Origin: Lophius americanus
Taxonomy: Eukaryota; Chordata; Actinopteri; Lophiiformes; Lophiidae
NCBI GenBank assembly: GCA_037951165.1
Contig: JBBDHG010000043.1
Span: forward strand, 6,525,001 to 6,589,000
DNA length: 64,000 nucleotides
Direction of reading: 5' to 3'
Below are positions 46,033 through 57,419 of this stretch, piece by piece. A model generated the notes under the pieces. It searched no databases, was not told the DNA's origin, and worked only from the letters and a program-made list of their open reading frames with translations. Position numbers and translations under genes: made by a program. The first letter of the stretch is position 1. Each line of letters begins with the position of its first letter.

Positions 46033-46540
46033 TAGGTGGGTTTACATGGACAGCCTAATTTAGGATAAATTTGGAAAAAACACTTGATAGGACAGAAAAT
46101 GCTGCATTTAAAGACCCTTTTCCGAAAGAAAGTCCCTTTCTGAATGTTCATTCCTGTCCAAGGAGGTGGTCTAAGTCCTTTTGAACAGCCTTTCTGATAG
46201 CCAGTCGCTGCAGGTAAACCGTTTCTGAAAGCTCTCTGTGTGACTTCTATCTGCACATACCCAGCGTCGTGAGGTGACGCTCCCGCTGGGTTTTTTTAGC
46301 GCAAGCACAGCGATGCATTTTAAATACGGCGACTTCAAAACAGTAGCGGCCTACATCAGAGAGTCATCTACTCATCGCAACTTTGAAAGAGTTTAACATA
46401 GTTGCACGTTCAGATTGACAGATTGACGTTTTCAGATTCTGCACTCTTTGTCGTATTCTTCTTCCGGACGCATGTGGTTGGTCGGCCCCCAGATCATCTC
46501 AGTATTATCGCCACCTTATCGACTGGAGTGTGTATCATCA
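46033..46540 (+). repeat. Family F repeat, copy 1 (left part)
   Basis: Left end TAGGTGGGTTTACATGGACA is the inverted match of the right end of copy 2 at 50.8 kb. TTTGTCGTATTCTTCTTCCG and ATTATCGCCACCTTATCGAC are shared internally. No coding capacity; the 'fragment with matching ends' pattern fits a MITE. Confidence 0.7.
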
Positions 46541-46840
46541 TTTCCTTTTTTAATTCTATCAACTCATATATTTTTTTTTATTTGTTTATTTTCTTTGATT
46601 TTACTTAATAATTTATTTTTTAATTATCCTTATTTTATTTATTCTATTTATTAATACATCTATTATTTATCTATTATGTTTATTCATTCATTTTATTGTC
46701 TTTTTATATTTTTATTCAATTTTATACATTTATTTTATTTATTTGTATATTTATTATTCATACATTTTCTATTTTTTTATTAATTGTATTTTTTTCTATT
46801 TTCATTCTATTCATTTATTCTATTTATTTGTAGAGTATTT
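46541..46840. other. AT-rich (TTTAT)-type low-complexity block
   Basis: TTTATT and TATTTAT words dominate for about 280 bases. Confidence 0.85.
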
Positions 46841-48090
46841 ACTTGACGACAGTTGGGTCTTCGGGGTCTTGGTGGGGAGCTACAACCAGAATGGGCTAAA
46901 AACCATAAAGTGCAAATAGCAACATGGAGAAAACGCAAACAAACACCAGATAAGAAGCAAACAGTTTGAAATGTTGTGATTAACACTAGTTACATTTATT
47001 GTCGTGTTTTATTGCATTGAATTAATTTGTCCATATTTTTTGTCTGTTTAAATCTTATTAAATAATGTTTTTATTCCCTCTCTATTGATCCCTGAGGGTT
47101 TCGTCGTAAACATGACGATCTATTACGCTGTTGACAATTCTTTCAATAAAATAATTATAACAAAAAATAAGTGTAATGGAGATCTATCAAAAACAAAAAG
47201 GGAAATCTGAACGTTTTAATATATAACAGATAAACTGGATTGTTGGAAGAGGAAAACACTTAAAACTGAGCCAAACTAGGTACTAAACGTGTCTCTTCCT
47301 GCTAAATGTAGGATATACTGTTCTAAGTTCATTTCTGCTGTCCTGTTTTTACGTAAAATACACTTTTTAACACATTTAATGAAACAGAAATAGAGAAGAA
47401 TGGCAGCCAGAAAGGGAGGAAATGTCTTTCTTTTGCCATTGTTAACGGCACACACATTTTTTTCATAACTTCCAGCTGTTCTTTCCTGTAGGTTTAAGGA
47501 AAAAAAAAAAAAATTCACCTCTGAAAATATTCAATTGAATAGTTTGAAGTGTCACAAAATCCATGAAGTGTTTTATTTTTTACCATCTGTAATCTATTAC
47601 TGTTTCTATTGTTTCTTGTAACTTCTCTCTCTCTCTTTCTCTCGTCATTGATGGATGGTTGAGTCGACAGATTGGTCTCGGCCCCTGGAGGGGAAGGGGG
47701 GGGGGCTGATCGACACACTGTCCCTAAATAACCGACCTGGATCGTAAGTGCTTTAAAGTGGGTTGAAGGGGGAAATGTCTGTCAAGTGGACGAATGTTTC
47801 CACATAAAGTTAACTTTAAACTGGTCAAGATTTCCCCCACCACCCTACAAATCCCATAATTCACCTGTCAATCAGACAGCAAGCAGGACGTTTCCCCTAG
47901 ACAAGTTTTCTTTGTGTTAAATACGTTAATAATTGCTCATGATGGATCTCAATGCTAATGCTAATGCTAACGAACCAGCTCCATAAACATCGATCGAACT
48001 GGATCAGTGAGTTGAAGAATTCTTTGGGTGACATCACTAATAATTCTGGCTCTATTTAAATGGCACGATTATTTAAAAGAAAAAACAACA
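46841..48090. other. Unique stretch, no gene seen
   Basis: Contains an A13 run at 47500 and a (GCTAAT)3 run at 47951-47970. No exon signal. Confidence 0.5.
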
Positions 48091-48094
48091 ACAA

Positions 48095-48253
48095 AGCCTC
48101 AGTCAAACGTCGATCGTTTACCCACAATTCACTCGGCTGAATAAACCAGCGTTCTAGACACCTAGGAATCCAGATACACCGACAACTTTAAAAAAATAAA
48201 AGAGGTTTCAGCTCTCAGGATGGCAAAAAAATTATCAAGACAGCTCATTTCAT
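48095..48253 (+). repeat. Family D repeat, copy 5 (central fragment)
   Basis: TTTACCCACAATTC, GTTCTAGACACCTAGGAATC and ATTATCAAGACAGCTC match the middle of copy 4. Confidence 0.75.
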
Positions 48254-49215
48254 TGAGATGAAGAAGAAAGAGATGATAAATTGAAAAACAAGATGAAAAA
48301 AACCCCACAAGACGCTGAGATCAAACACCCAGAAATGTGGAGGAAGGAAATTACATCACAACATAAAAGCGGGGGGGGAAAAAATGGAAGAGAAAGAATG
48401 GAGGATAAAAGATGGCAAAGAAAAATGATTCATTGAACAAGACGGAGAGCATGAATAAAATTAAAAGGAATTTAAAAAATAAAGCACAACATCTCATCGA
48501 GGATAAAAGCAATGAAACCGAAGGAATATAAAAAATATAAAATAAAAGATAATAAAACCAAAGATAATGAAATCAACACAAGAACATCAAACAAATAAAA
48601 TAAAATACAAAAGTAGATAAAAAAAGAAAAGTAGGATAAAAGCAATGAGGGAATATGAACATTAGAAAATAAATGACTTTATATCACTAAGTAAAGGCAA
48701 TAAAACCAGTGGGAAAAACAACAATAAATGAAAGTAAAAGACAAGAACACATTTCTTTTTATTTCATTAAACTTTCATCTTACAAGGAAAGTCTTAATGA
48801 GATTAAAAATCTCTTTCTGAAGAGTTTCCCAGCCAAATCAGGCCGCAGCACTCAGCATATTACCTCAACGAATAAAATCAATACAAGAAATAAACATTAT
48901 ATCACAAAATAAAAGCAAAAAAAAGTAAAATGAAAAAAATGACAATACATGAAAATGAAAAAAAATAAGGATAAAATAATGTTTGATCACAGAATAAAAT
49001 CAATAGAACCAAAGGGAATTAAAAATATAAATGAAATACAAATGATATCACACAATAAAAGCAATAAAAAAAAAGAAAAAGAAACGTTGATAAATGAAAA
49101 TGAAAGACAAAAATGAAACAGAAAACATGGGATGAAAATAAACAACAATGTTTCATCACAGAATAAAATCAATACAACCAAAGGAAATAATAACAATGCA
49201 TGAGAGTAAAAGAAA
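48254..49215. repeat. Decayed A-rich tandem array
   Basis: The word ATCACA(G/C/A)AATAAAA(T/G)CAATA recurs near 48505, 48690, 48898, 48990, 49046 and 49156, often followed by ACCAAAGG and ATGAAA(A/G)T(A/G)AAAG words. This suggests an old tandem unit of roughly 55-110 bases, now strongly diverged and almost T-free on the plus strand. Confidence 0.6.
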
Positions 49216-50270
49216 AGAACTGACATAAATAGTGTCTGGAGACACTCTTCTTATATCTCCTTTTTTTCTCGTAGTTTCAATCATTACTTCTTTTTTTTTT
49301 AATACTCAAGTCGTTGCGGCCGACGGTGACTAATGTTGTATCATCCCATCGGCAGCATTTAAATGTAAATACGGAATCTGACATCTAGGAATTCAAACCA
49401 TTCCAGATTAGCACCTTGGCTAACTCTAGAAAAAGCCCCCTCTCCGTCGGCAGGCTGAGGTTCGTCGGCTCTTGTTCCCGTGAGTCACAGAGTGGTCATC
49501 TACCTGCACGGGTGACGCACACACACATTGAAGTGGGGTTTTCCGGCCTGCAAACACACAGTCATTTTAAAAGGTCCAGGACGTCAGAGATCAAACAGCG
49601 AGACGAAAGGGGGCGTGGCCTCCTGGCTCCATAAGGGTGCTGCAGGAGACAGTCCCCGAGGAAATGCAGCCAGCGGCAGCCCTGTCGTCGGGCCACAAAT
49701 TACAGGCTTGATGTCCGGGTAAGTATCACCTGGACCGGCTCACTCTCCCTGCCTTTGTTTCCCCTCTGCTCCTCTGTCGCTAGGATGTCTCCTTTATCTC
49801 GTCTCCTTTATCTCGTCTCCTTCTCACGGCGCCAGCTTCAATACTGTACGGTTTTATAGTCTAAAATCCCAAGGTTTAGGAATGACATGTTTACCCTCCT
49901 CGCCGCCCTCTTCCTCTCTCACCTGTTGGCGCCGCCCTTTCTGAGGTGTTTTGGAGGCGGGATGCGAGCGTTAAAAAAAACGAAAAAAACTGCGAGAAAG
50001 TGAGGTGGTTGAGGGCAAGACGAGCAAGTAAGTTAGACAGCAGGTCAAGGCCTATCCTTACATCCCTCCCTCCCTTTTCGCCTCCGAGGCGCTCGCCGTG
50101 GGAGCTGAAGGTGTTTTTACAGCAGGTGTGGTTCCGTCGCTCGTCCCACTGGCTCTATAATCACAGAGCTGAACGACGAGAACCACCGATATTCAGATGT
50201 TACCGCCGCTGACATCATCGGCCAACTTCACAGACTTCAGCCATTCAGCAGACGATCGTCATCATACCTA
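49216..50270. promoter_or_regulatory. Candidate conserved non-coding islands
   Basis: GC-balanced unique DNA. 49310-49420 has GGTGACTAATGTTGTATCAT and GCATTTAAATGTAAATACGG; 49590-49720 is CpG-containing. Several short frames but no domain. A non-coding exon or enhancer cannot be told apart here. Confidence 0.35.
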
Positions 50271-50515
50271 TGTAGGATATTCCTGAGTGCATTAATACTG
50301 TTATTAATGCTTAATCACCATGTCCGTATCTGTGCGGGAGCGTTTCATTCACATTTCTGGGTAATTTCTTTCTACCTGGTAGTTAGAATGATGCTGCCTG
50401 GAGCAGGAAGAAAAATTTAACACTCACACAAGAGATCTTTTATATTTTTACACAAACAAGCCCAAATTAAAAACTACTGTAAGGAATACATTTTCAATGC
50501 TAATCAAATTTAGGA
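50271..50515. other. Unique spacer
   Basis: AT-leaning sequence, no feature recognised. Confidence 0.5.
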
Positions 50516-50519
50516 CCAA

Positions 50520-50791
50520 AATGTATGACTTCCGAGCACGCCATCTTTGTCGTATTATTCTTCTGTGAGCTTGTTGGCGCTGGCACCCAGCTCATCGAAG
50601 CATTATCGCCACCTTATGAACGGTAGTGTGGATCATCTGTGCGTGTCAGAACGCTGTTTCCCATTAGATGAGTCGATGCATGTAAACCCCGGGTCGGAAA
50701 AGACCACAAGTCATGTAAACAGGTGACCGACATCGTAATTCGGAAAGGTTTAATTCGGATAACAGAAAAGTGTCCCATGTTAACTCACCTA
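50520..50791 (+). repeat. Family F repeat, copy 2 (right part)
   Basis: TTTGTCGTATTATTCTTCTG and ATTATCGCCACCTTATGAAC match copy 1. The right end GTCCCATGTTAACTCACCTA is the inverse of copy 1's left end. Together the two fragments imply a parent of about 650 bases. Confidence 0.7.
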
Positions 50792-51044
50792 GTGTTATAC
50801 GCTGTCAAACAGAACCAAACTCATTGAACTAAGTCACCCAATCGTAATGACTGTCGTCTGTGACGGCAGTGAACCAATGAACACCGAAGAAGAAGAAGAA
50901 GCTCATCTATTGGACGGAGCAGGGGAACCATAATCCCGCCCCCTTTTGCCGACTTATCCACCAGAGCAGGAAACTTTTGCTTTGGTGACAATATGAAATA
51001 TGTGCTTCAACAAAAAGCAATCGCAATAAGATTCCTGAATCAAC
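50792..51044. other. Unique spacer
   Basis: (GAA)n run at 50886-50900; otherwise nothing recognised. Confidence 0.5.
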
Positions 51045-51320
51045 CAAAGAGGCTTTTTTTGACATGCTATAACTCAAAGAATACAGATTGTATCATATTA
51101 AAACCGTTTACCCACAAAGACCTCAGTGTGAGAAAAAACTGGATTGATTTTGGGAAATGTCGGTTCTATATTTCCGACACCAGGAGGAGCTTTATCTCCA
51201 AACGTGTTTTAGACCATCATTTCTCAACCGTTGGTCGGATTTAGTCCAGATTTGGTACATTTGAATCAACTGAAGAAGATCAAACTTGTTTATTTCAGGT
51301 TTTACTAATTTTTTTGACGC
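51045..51320 (-). repeat. Family A dispersed repeat, copy 8
   Basis: GACCTCAGTGTGAGAAAAAA, CTGGATTGATTTTGGG and a mutated box GACACCAGGAGGAGCTTTAT (51176), then CCGTTGGTCGGATTTAGTCC. Confidence 0.75.
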
Positions 51321-51709
51321 TGGCATCCATGTGACATGGAGGTTGATCGTGTCCCCCGCTCAGAACTCACTGACTCCCTGATTCTGGGATCTTTCCAGGT
51401 GGTTTTCCTCCTCCTTGTCTCCGCTGCTGGTTCTTGGATCTCCTGGTTATGGGTTTTACGGTACCTTGAAAGCTCCTCCAAAAGACCCCTTGCCTATAAA
51501 TATGTAAATAGAAAACCTACTGTTTTTCTCTCTTGGATTGATTGGACCCAGTCCGAAGCGCCGTCCCCCTCAGGAGCCGTCCCGCGGCCCTGAGCCGTGT
51601 CACCATCCTGACTTATTAACTGCCTCCCTGACAGATGTGTGCTGGTTGTAATCCCTGCTGCTCCGATTAGCGTCACGGAATCCGTCCATTCCCCAGAGAT
51701 GGGCTGTCA
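51321..51709. promoter_or_regulatory. Candidate conserved non-coding island
   Basis: TGACTTATTAACTGCCTCC, GGTTGTAATCCCTGCTG and CCGATTAGCGTCACGG lie in unique DNA immediately before a GA microsatellite. Homeodomain-like cores. Inference. Confidence 0.35.
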
Positions 51710-51710
51710 A

Positions 51711-51727
51711 AGAGAGAGAGAGAGAGT

Positions 51728-51788
<61 letters not shown>
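51711..51788. repeat. (AG)n microsatellite
   Basis: About 75 bases of AG with two interruptions (AGTGAG and ACAG). Confidence 0.97.
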
Positions 51789-51791
<3 letters not shown>

Positions 51792-51907
51792 AAGATCCAG
51801 AAAACGTGGGGTAAAAAGAAGAAGAGGGGGGGGAGAGCGAGTGGCGATGGTGGAAGAAAACAACAAAAAGTGAGAGGGACATGTGGCAAAGAGAAGAAAA
51901 AAAGAAA

Positions 51908-51909
<2 letters not shown>

Positions 51910-51949
<40 letters not shown>
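51910..51949. repeat. (TA)20 microsatellite
   Basis: Forty bases of uninterrupted TA preceded by AAAGAAAGAA. Confidence 0.97.
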
Positions 51950-51952
<3 letters not shown>

Positions 51953-52550
51953 TTAAAAATATAATATATATCTATAGATGGTCAATGATCAATACATTAT
52001 ATAAAACGATATCCTACAATCATTAGATAAAGTATAGTTGGAGGGAAATGAAAAGAAGAGTAGAAAAAGGAAAAGCAAATGAGAGCAATAAAGATGGGAT
52101 TGCTAAAGAAACATCTACGAAGAAGAAGAGATAGAGAGATGGAGAGATGAAGGGATAGAAAGGAAAACAGAAAGTGCAGACGAGATAAAGGAGGGAGAGT
52201 TTGTCCTCCTTCTAAACCGACTGCTTGACATAAACGCAGCTTCTCTCCTAGAGAAAAATAATGAAAGCACGTTACTCAGCCAGATGAGCGCCTACAGTAG
52301 ATAAAGGTATACTGTACTGTAAACCATCAGAAGATACTCTGAATAAATACCAGTGATGATCGTAGCTCTCATACAACACAATGTTTCACGCCGTTATCTC
52401 AGATCTCACTTTTTGTTTCCTGGCTTTAAAAAAATTTAGATTATTTATTATTAAATATTTTATTTTTATTTTGGATTATTCAAAATTTCAGGTTAAGGCC
52501 AGATTTTATTAATTATTCCCATAATTCCCTTGACTATTTCAAAGTCTCAA
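51950..52550. other. AT-leaning unique stretch
   Basis: Purine-rich at 52060-52200. No gene. Confidence 0.5.
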
Positions 52551-52552
52551 TT

Positions 52553-52742
52553 GTGACAAAAATTATCAACACAGTTTGTTTCCGTCCAGTTAGCATCTTG
52601 CTAGCAAACAAACTTCTTTCCATCTAAGAACTTTCAAACAAATCTTTGTTTATAATAATCAATAGTGACAGCGTAGACTCCGAGCATAAAAAGAAGGAGG
52701 TTCTGCAAACTAATGATCCGTACAATGTGAGCCCGGCTTAGG
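52553..52742 (+). repeat. Family D repeat, copy 6 (right end)
   Basis: TTAGCATCTTGCTAGCAAAC, ATCAATAGTGACAGCG and the right terminus GTGAGCCCGGCTTA match copy 4. Confidence 0.8.
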
Positions 52743-53335
52743 GGGTGGTCCGAATGGGTCACAGATCCTCATAGATTCAAGCGCCACACGTGAATTAGCC
52801 AAATGATTAACATGAAATTTACACAAAACAGCGTTTTCATCTTTTAACGTCGATGGTCGGAGGTGAGACGCCACGTGTTCTATGGGCCGCAAAGCCCGGA
52901 GGGGTCTGAGCCAGTCAGACTGAAAATGACCTCAGAGCAGCCAGTGGGTTGATTTAGTGCAGGAATGAACGCCGGCAGCGTTCAGCACAGTGCCGCTGTC
53001 TTCAGATCTTTGTTTGAGCACTTTTAAAAGCTGGGCTTTGCTTTTTTTTTTAATCATATAAAAAAACCCGTTCCAGGGCAAACTCAAGGCCATTCCTGTT
53101 TTACAGGCTGACCTCTGACCCCTGAGGCCACGGAGGAAGTGCTTGGTAAACAGGAGGAGGCAGGGGGGTGGATTGGAAGGACAGTAGATAGAATCTGAGA
53201 GCGATTCAATCACAGCAGCGTGGGAAACAAACAGAGGCTCCGCCCTCCAGGACGACGGCAACACAGGAAGAAGCGTCTAAGTGGTGGCCAGGACCCTCGC
53301 CAAGAGTGTTTGTGAACTTTTACCCCTGAGGACTA
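52743..53335. promoter_or_regulatory. Candidate conserved non-coding islands
   Basis: GTGAATTAGCCAAATGATTA and GGTTGATTTAGTGCAGGAAT in unique DNA resemble paired homeodomain and FOX/GFI-type sites. A minus-strand frame (52932-53264) has no domain. Confidence 0.35.
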
Positions 53336-53337
53336 GC

Positions 53338-53632
53338 GTGCATGTGTGAGAGTGTCTGTATGTGTTTGTGAGTTTGTGTGTGTGTTTGTGTGAGAGTGTG
53401 TGTGTGTTTGTGAGTGTGTGTGTGTGGGTGTTTGTGAGTGTGCGTGTCAGTGTGAGAGTGTGTATATGTGTTTGTGAGAGTGTGTGTGTGTGTGTGTGTG
53501 CGTGTGAGTTTGTGTGTGTGTCTTGTGAGAGTGTGTGTTGTTGAGAGTTTTTATGCGTGTTTGTGAGTGTGTGTGGGTGTTTGTGAGTGTGTGCGTGTCA
53601 GTGTGTTTGTCTGTGTATGTGTGTTTGCGTAT
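53338..53632. repeat. (TG)n array with GAGTG/TTTG interruptions
   Basis: About 290 bases in which the compound unit GTGTTTGTGAGTGTGTGTG recurs several times. Confidence 0.93.
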
Positions 53633-53802
53633 GTGAAACTTTCCTTTTCAGCAGAACTTATAACTTTAATTAACATTCCTGCTTTTTGGTCATGTTTTTA
53701 TACAGTTATTATTTTATTTTTTTATTGATGCTTTTATCTGCTTTTACCTTGTAGCACTTTGAGATTTGATCCAAATGTAAAGTGCATTATAAATTAAATG
53801 TA
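53633..53802. other. Unique AT-leaning spacer
   Basis: Contains TTATCTGCTTTTACC...GTAGCACTTTGAGA and ATGTAAAGTGCATTATAAAT, the latter a word often seen at the end of fish repeats, not confirmed here. Confidence 0.4.
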
Positions 53803-54058
53803 TTATTATTATTATTATTATGTGTGCGTGGGCATGTGTGTGCATGTGTGTGTGTGTGTGTTTGACTATGTTTATATGTTTGTGAGTTTCTGTGCGTGGG
53901 TGTTTGTGAGTGTGTGTGGATGTTTGTTTATGTGTGCTTGTGTGTGCATGTGTCTGTGTGTGTGTGCATGTGTCTGTGTGCGTGTGTGTACATGTGTGTG
54001 TGCATGTGTGTTTATGTCTATGTGTGTGTGTGCATGTGTATTTGTGTGTGTGTGTGAC
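53803..54058. repeat. (ATT)n followed by (TG/CATG)n array
   Basis: ATT units at 53803-53820 run directly into 235 bases of TG with CATG, TTTATG and CTG interruptions. Confidence 0.93.
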
Positions 54059-54425
54059 AAACTGAAGTCGCCGGCGCTCCTTCAGCTCAGCATGTGGTCC
54101 GACTTGAGAAAGTGGAGGACACAAACACACTTCAAACACATGCTTCCTTTCATCAGCGCTCTTCAGATGACAAAACATTTCCTCGCCGTTTCCACATGAA
54201 ATTTTCCGCCCTCCTCTCCGCGTTGATGGATGTGGCGGTGGAGGCGGCCGGCGCTGCGTGTCGGGAGAGTTTTCAGGGTTTTTATGTGCTCTGTGTTTGG
54301 ACTGCGGCCTCTTGTTAACGTCTCTATGGCTACAAACACACTGACATGTGATTTATGGAAATGAGCCATGGAGGAAACTCGGCGGGATAAATCAAACACG
54401 CCCGACCTGTACAGTGTGTGTTTGG
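54059..54425. promoter_or_regulatory. Candidate conserved non-coding island
   Basis: GC-rich unique DNA. GATTTATGGAAATGAGCCAT (54350) contains a POU-like ATGNAAAT on the opposite strand, and GGGATAAATCAAAC resembles a PBX/HOX site. Inference. Confidence 0.35.
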
Positions 54426-54428
54426 ATG

Positions 54429-54454
54429 AGTGAGAGAGAGAGAGAGAGAGAGAA
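54429..54454. repeat. (GA)n microsatellite
   Basis: About twelve GA units. Confidence 0.95.
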
Positions 54455-54689
54455 GTCAGGACACGACTGTAATAAAAAAGAGAGAGACACAGAGGGAAAG
54501 TGTGTGAGATTGATGCTCTCTTTTCTCCTCTTCTGATGTTCTTTAATGTAGCGTCCAACAAAAAGAAACCGTAAATCCACATGAGGATGGGATTAAAGGT
54601 AAAGTGGTTCATAGATACGAGGCACGGCCCAGACTTTGTTTTTATGTCGCAGACACGCTCGCTCAAATCTGACTCATCATTCAACAAAG

Positions 54690-54950
54690 CACAAAATCGT
54701 TCCTTCCCCCCTGAAGCCAGAATCTAGATGTACCTCCTCCAGCAGCAACAACACCGACCTGGAGATCCGACTCTCAAGCCACTCTGGTGGAATTCTGGCC
54801 CATTCTTCTGAACAGAACTGCTTCAGTCACAGCCACATTTGAGAGTCTATGAGACCATCCCACAGCATCTCAGCAGGGTTCAGGTCCAGAATTTGACCTC
54901 ACTAATTCAAAAAAACATTCCTTTCGAGCTATTAAGAGGCGGATCTAGGC
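54690..54950 (-). mobile_element. Tc1-like transposon relic, transposase C-terminus
   Basis: On the minus strand DLNPAEMLWDGLIDS (54893-54850) matches the region of the last catalytic residue of Tc1 transposase (DLNPIEMLW), and the Glu is retained. The next part (EEWARIPPE) matches the C-terminus. Same lineage as 35.4-36.2 kb; sequence words continue toward 54950. Confidence 0.8.
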
Positions 54951-55285
54951 CCGTTTTTACGGGAAAAGGTTTTATCGAGGATGTTTCAACCTCTCATCCG
55001 AGAGGCTCCTTGAATCTGAGCGACTGTTGGGGATTCAGGTGTTCAACCTCCAGTGAGAAGTTTCATACGTAGAGTCAAGAGGTCATCAGAACAAGGACTT
55101 CAGACAGAGAAGTCTATGGATTGAATGGACTAAATGGGCCTAATATAGGATGTGGTTTGTGTTTTGTCAGTCGACTTTTGATTTCTTCGTCGGGCTGTAC
55201 GATCCTCGTCTTACTCTCACTTCATGCGCTACACAGCTCTTTTTTTTTCAACTTCCTCCCTCCACGTTGGGTTTTTTCAATGAGC
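54951..55285. other. Unique spacer
   Basis: Mixed sequence. A T9 run at 55240. No gene. Confidence 0.5.
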
Positions 55286-55289
55286 TTCC

Positions 55290-55640
55290 CTCATGGGTGG
55301 GGCTGGACTCAGACTTAGAGATGAGGGGAGGAGCTCAGAGAGGAGTCACTGCTCCTTCACGTCCAGAGGAACCGGTCCAGGTGTTGCAACATCTAATCCT
55401 TCCGGGACGCCCCCCTTTGGAGGTTTTCCAGTTGCTGCCGACTGTGAGGAGACCCTGGGGTAGATGCAGAACTCACTTGAGGGACCGTACATCTCATCTG
55501 GACTGGGAAATGCCTCGGGAGCCTCCAAGATGAGCTGGAGAGTGTTGTTGGCAAGAGGGACATCTGGAATACCCTTCCTAGCATGACCTGTGCCTGGATA
55601 AGTGGAAGAAAATGAATAAATCGATGGATGGATGAATTGA
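55290..55640 (+). mobile_element. LINE 3'-end fragment, copy 1
   Basis: The order CTTAGAGATGAGG, GAGGAGCTCAGAGAGGAGTC, TGCTCCTTCACGTC, GAGGAGACCCTGG, GGAAATGCCTCGGGAGCCTC, GATGAGCTGGAGAGTGTTG and GGATAAGTGGAAGAAAATGA with an ATGGATGG tail is that of the C-terminal coding and 3' end of a high-copy fish non-LTR retrotransposon. Frames are broken. The clade is not assigned. Confidence 0.75.
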
Positions 55641-55653
55641 TGTTTATTGATTA

Positions 55654-55885
55654 GGAACTTCTTGCAATTGGTCCGAAAGTCAAGACCATCCAAAATTCTC
55701 TGACCAAGTCCGCTAGCCTTCAGAATTTGGTTCCTGTAAAAGTCACTCAAATCGTTTGAACGCTTTTCCTGCATCCAACACATGATCTTCAGGACAAATG
55801 CTGCCAAATGTGTCCCGACTACTGACGGTTACTACGGTAACAGGATTATTCCCTGCCAGTGGTTGTAATGTTATGGCCCTAGACT
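55654..55885 (-). mobile_element. Tc1-like transposon relic, N-terminal end and terminal repeat
   Basis: AGTGGTTGTAATGTTATGGC at 55859-55878 is the family terminal repeat. Left of it, TCTTCAGGACAAATG and CAATTGGTCCGAAAGTCAAG match the leader and HTH-coding start of the lineage seen at 10.4 kb. Everything else of the element is missing. Confidence 0.75.
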
Positions 55886-57140
55886 TCAAACTCGTGGGTT
55901 ATCTCGTAGGCTGTTCAACTCAGCAGAGCAATATCAGACACTTTTCCAAAAGTGAAGCTCAATATTTGAATTTTCTTCCGCTCCCTTTGTCTCAACATTG
56001 AACGGTGCTGCTGAGGAAGACTAAGGTTGAAGGTCCTCAACAGGTCAGCCTTGCTTCGGAACGGACTTTAACGTTGTCTTGGTGCTATAAATGAAACAGA
56101 TGAAGAGAGAACGCAGTCTTTGGTGAAGACCTCCTGACAACAGAATTTTCTTATACACTCTCTGGTTTGAGGTTCTGAAGTGTCCGAGCAGAGGTTCCTC
56201 AGACCGGACCTCCACTACATTCTCATCAGGACTAGTTCACTGATTCTGAGTATTGAAATCTTTTCACCAAAGACATTAGATAGATGTTTCTCTGCAAGTT
56301 CGGAATTACTTCGTTCCTCAGAGGGTTGGAGAAACATCTCCCGGAACCATCCGACACCTTGGCGGGTCATAAAACATCAAAATGCGTCACGTTGATCCGT
56401 TTCATCAAAGGCTCCTCGGGCGACTGGATCTGGAGCGACACCAAACAAAAACCGCTCTTTGTATCCGGTGAGTGAAGTTGGTTCCCCTCCAGACCGTAAT
56501 TGGAGTTATGGACCACATCTGAGACGTTTGACTAGAACCAAACCGCTTCCTGTTCTCGTCTTCTTCTTCTTCTTCTTCTGGTTTTGTAATTATTGTTTTT
56601 AACATCGTCCTGGGAGTAAAAGCTCTTGTTGACGGTCCCGGCTCTGGTTCTGAACGCGTCCTGTTGAGTTCTCTCACAATAGCAGCAGAGAAACTGACCG
56701 GGTTCAAGCGGGGGGAAAGGCCGGCCGGTTCACCTCCATCTCGACCCAGTATGGATAAGATCATCATCCCTTATCTGCTTAAACTGGGAGATCAAGGGGA
56801 ACCAGCTGATGGTTCTTCAGGGTGTTGATAGCCGTCCTGGCCTTGGAGGGTTTAGGCTCTGGGTGGAGCATAAGCAGGTTAATATCAACCTAAAGGTCGA
56901 CCCGAGTCACCCCGGTCACCTGGCAAACCGACCCAAGAACCCGATGACCCTTCCTCAGCCAGATTACAGTGGGTGGGCGGGGTGGGGGGCGGTCCGATCG
57001 TAGATGATGACCCTCAACCAGTTTTACAACCTCCATCCCCTTTAAGAATGTCTTATCCTACGTCCAACCGGTGCTAAAGTTCAAGGCTCCATGTTTGAGG
57101 GAGAAACTAAAACTGGAAACATTTTGTCAGAAAATCTAAA
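55886..57140. other. Unique stretch, no gene seen
   Basis: (TTC)n at 56564-56580. 56800-57000 is GC-balanced and unrecognised. No domain in the short frames. Confidence 0.45.
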
Positions 57141-57144
57141 TGTT

Positions 57145-57365
57145 TAAAGTAAAAAATGTACACTATAAAAACTTGTAAAGTTAAAAAATAATGTAAAGAA
57201 TTGTTTGATGAACTCGAAAAGGTACTTGTATTTGTAAAACTCAATTAAATTAGGTAATAATAATAAGTATTTACAACATAGATTTACGAAACTACACTCA
57301 AAATTTGTGGTAATTCATTTAAGTATACCAACTATTTTCTTCTTACAGTGCATGATTAGCTCCGT
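57145..57365 (+). repeat. Family E AT-rich dispersed repeat, copy 4
   Basis: GTACACTATAAAAACTTGTA at the left and TTCTTCTTACAGTGCATGA at the right form an inverted ACTGTAA(A/G)AA-like pair about 200 bases apart. Confidence 0.6.
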
Positions 57366-57419
57366 AGTTTGCGATTCTTTGGCGGTTTATGAATGTTTTG
57401 TCGAAAAAATATGACACTT

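Noticed and set aside
46259..46297. GC-rich hairpin followed by seven T, like a bacterial terminator (CCCAGCG ... CGCTGGG)
   Set aside because: It lies inside family F in a eukaryotic genome, with no transcription unit ending there.
53362..54178. Cys/Val- and Thr/His-rich frames on both strands
   Set aside because: TG/CA arrays read in different frames.
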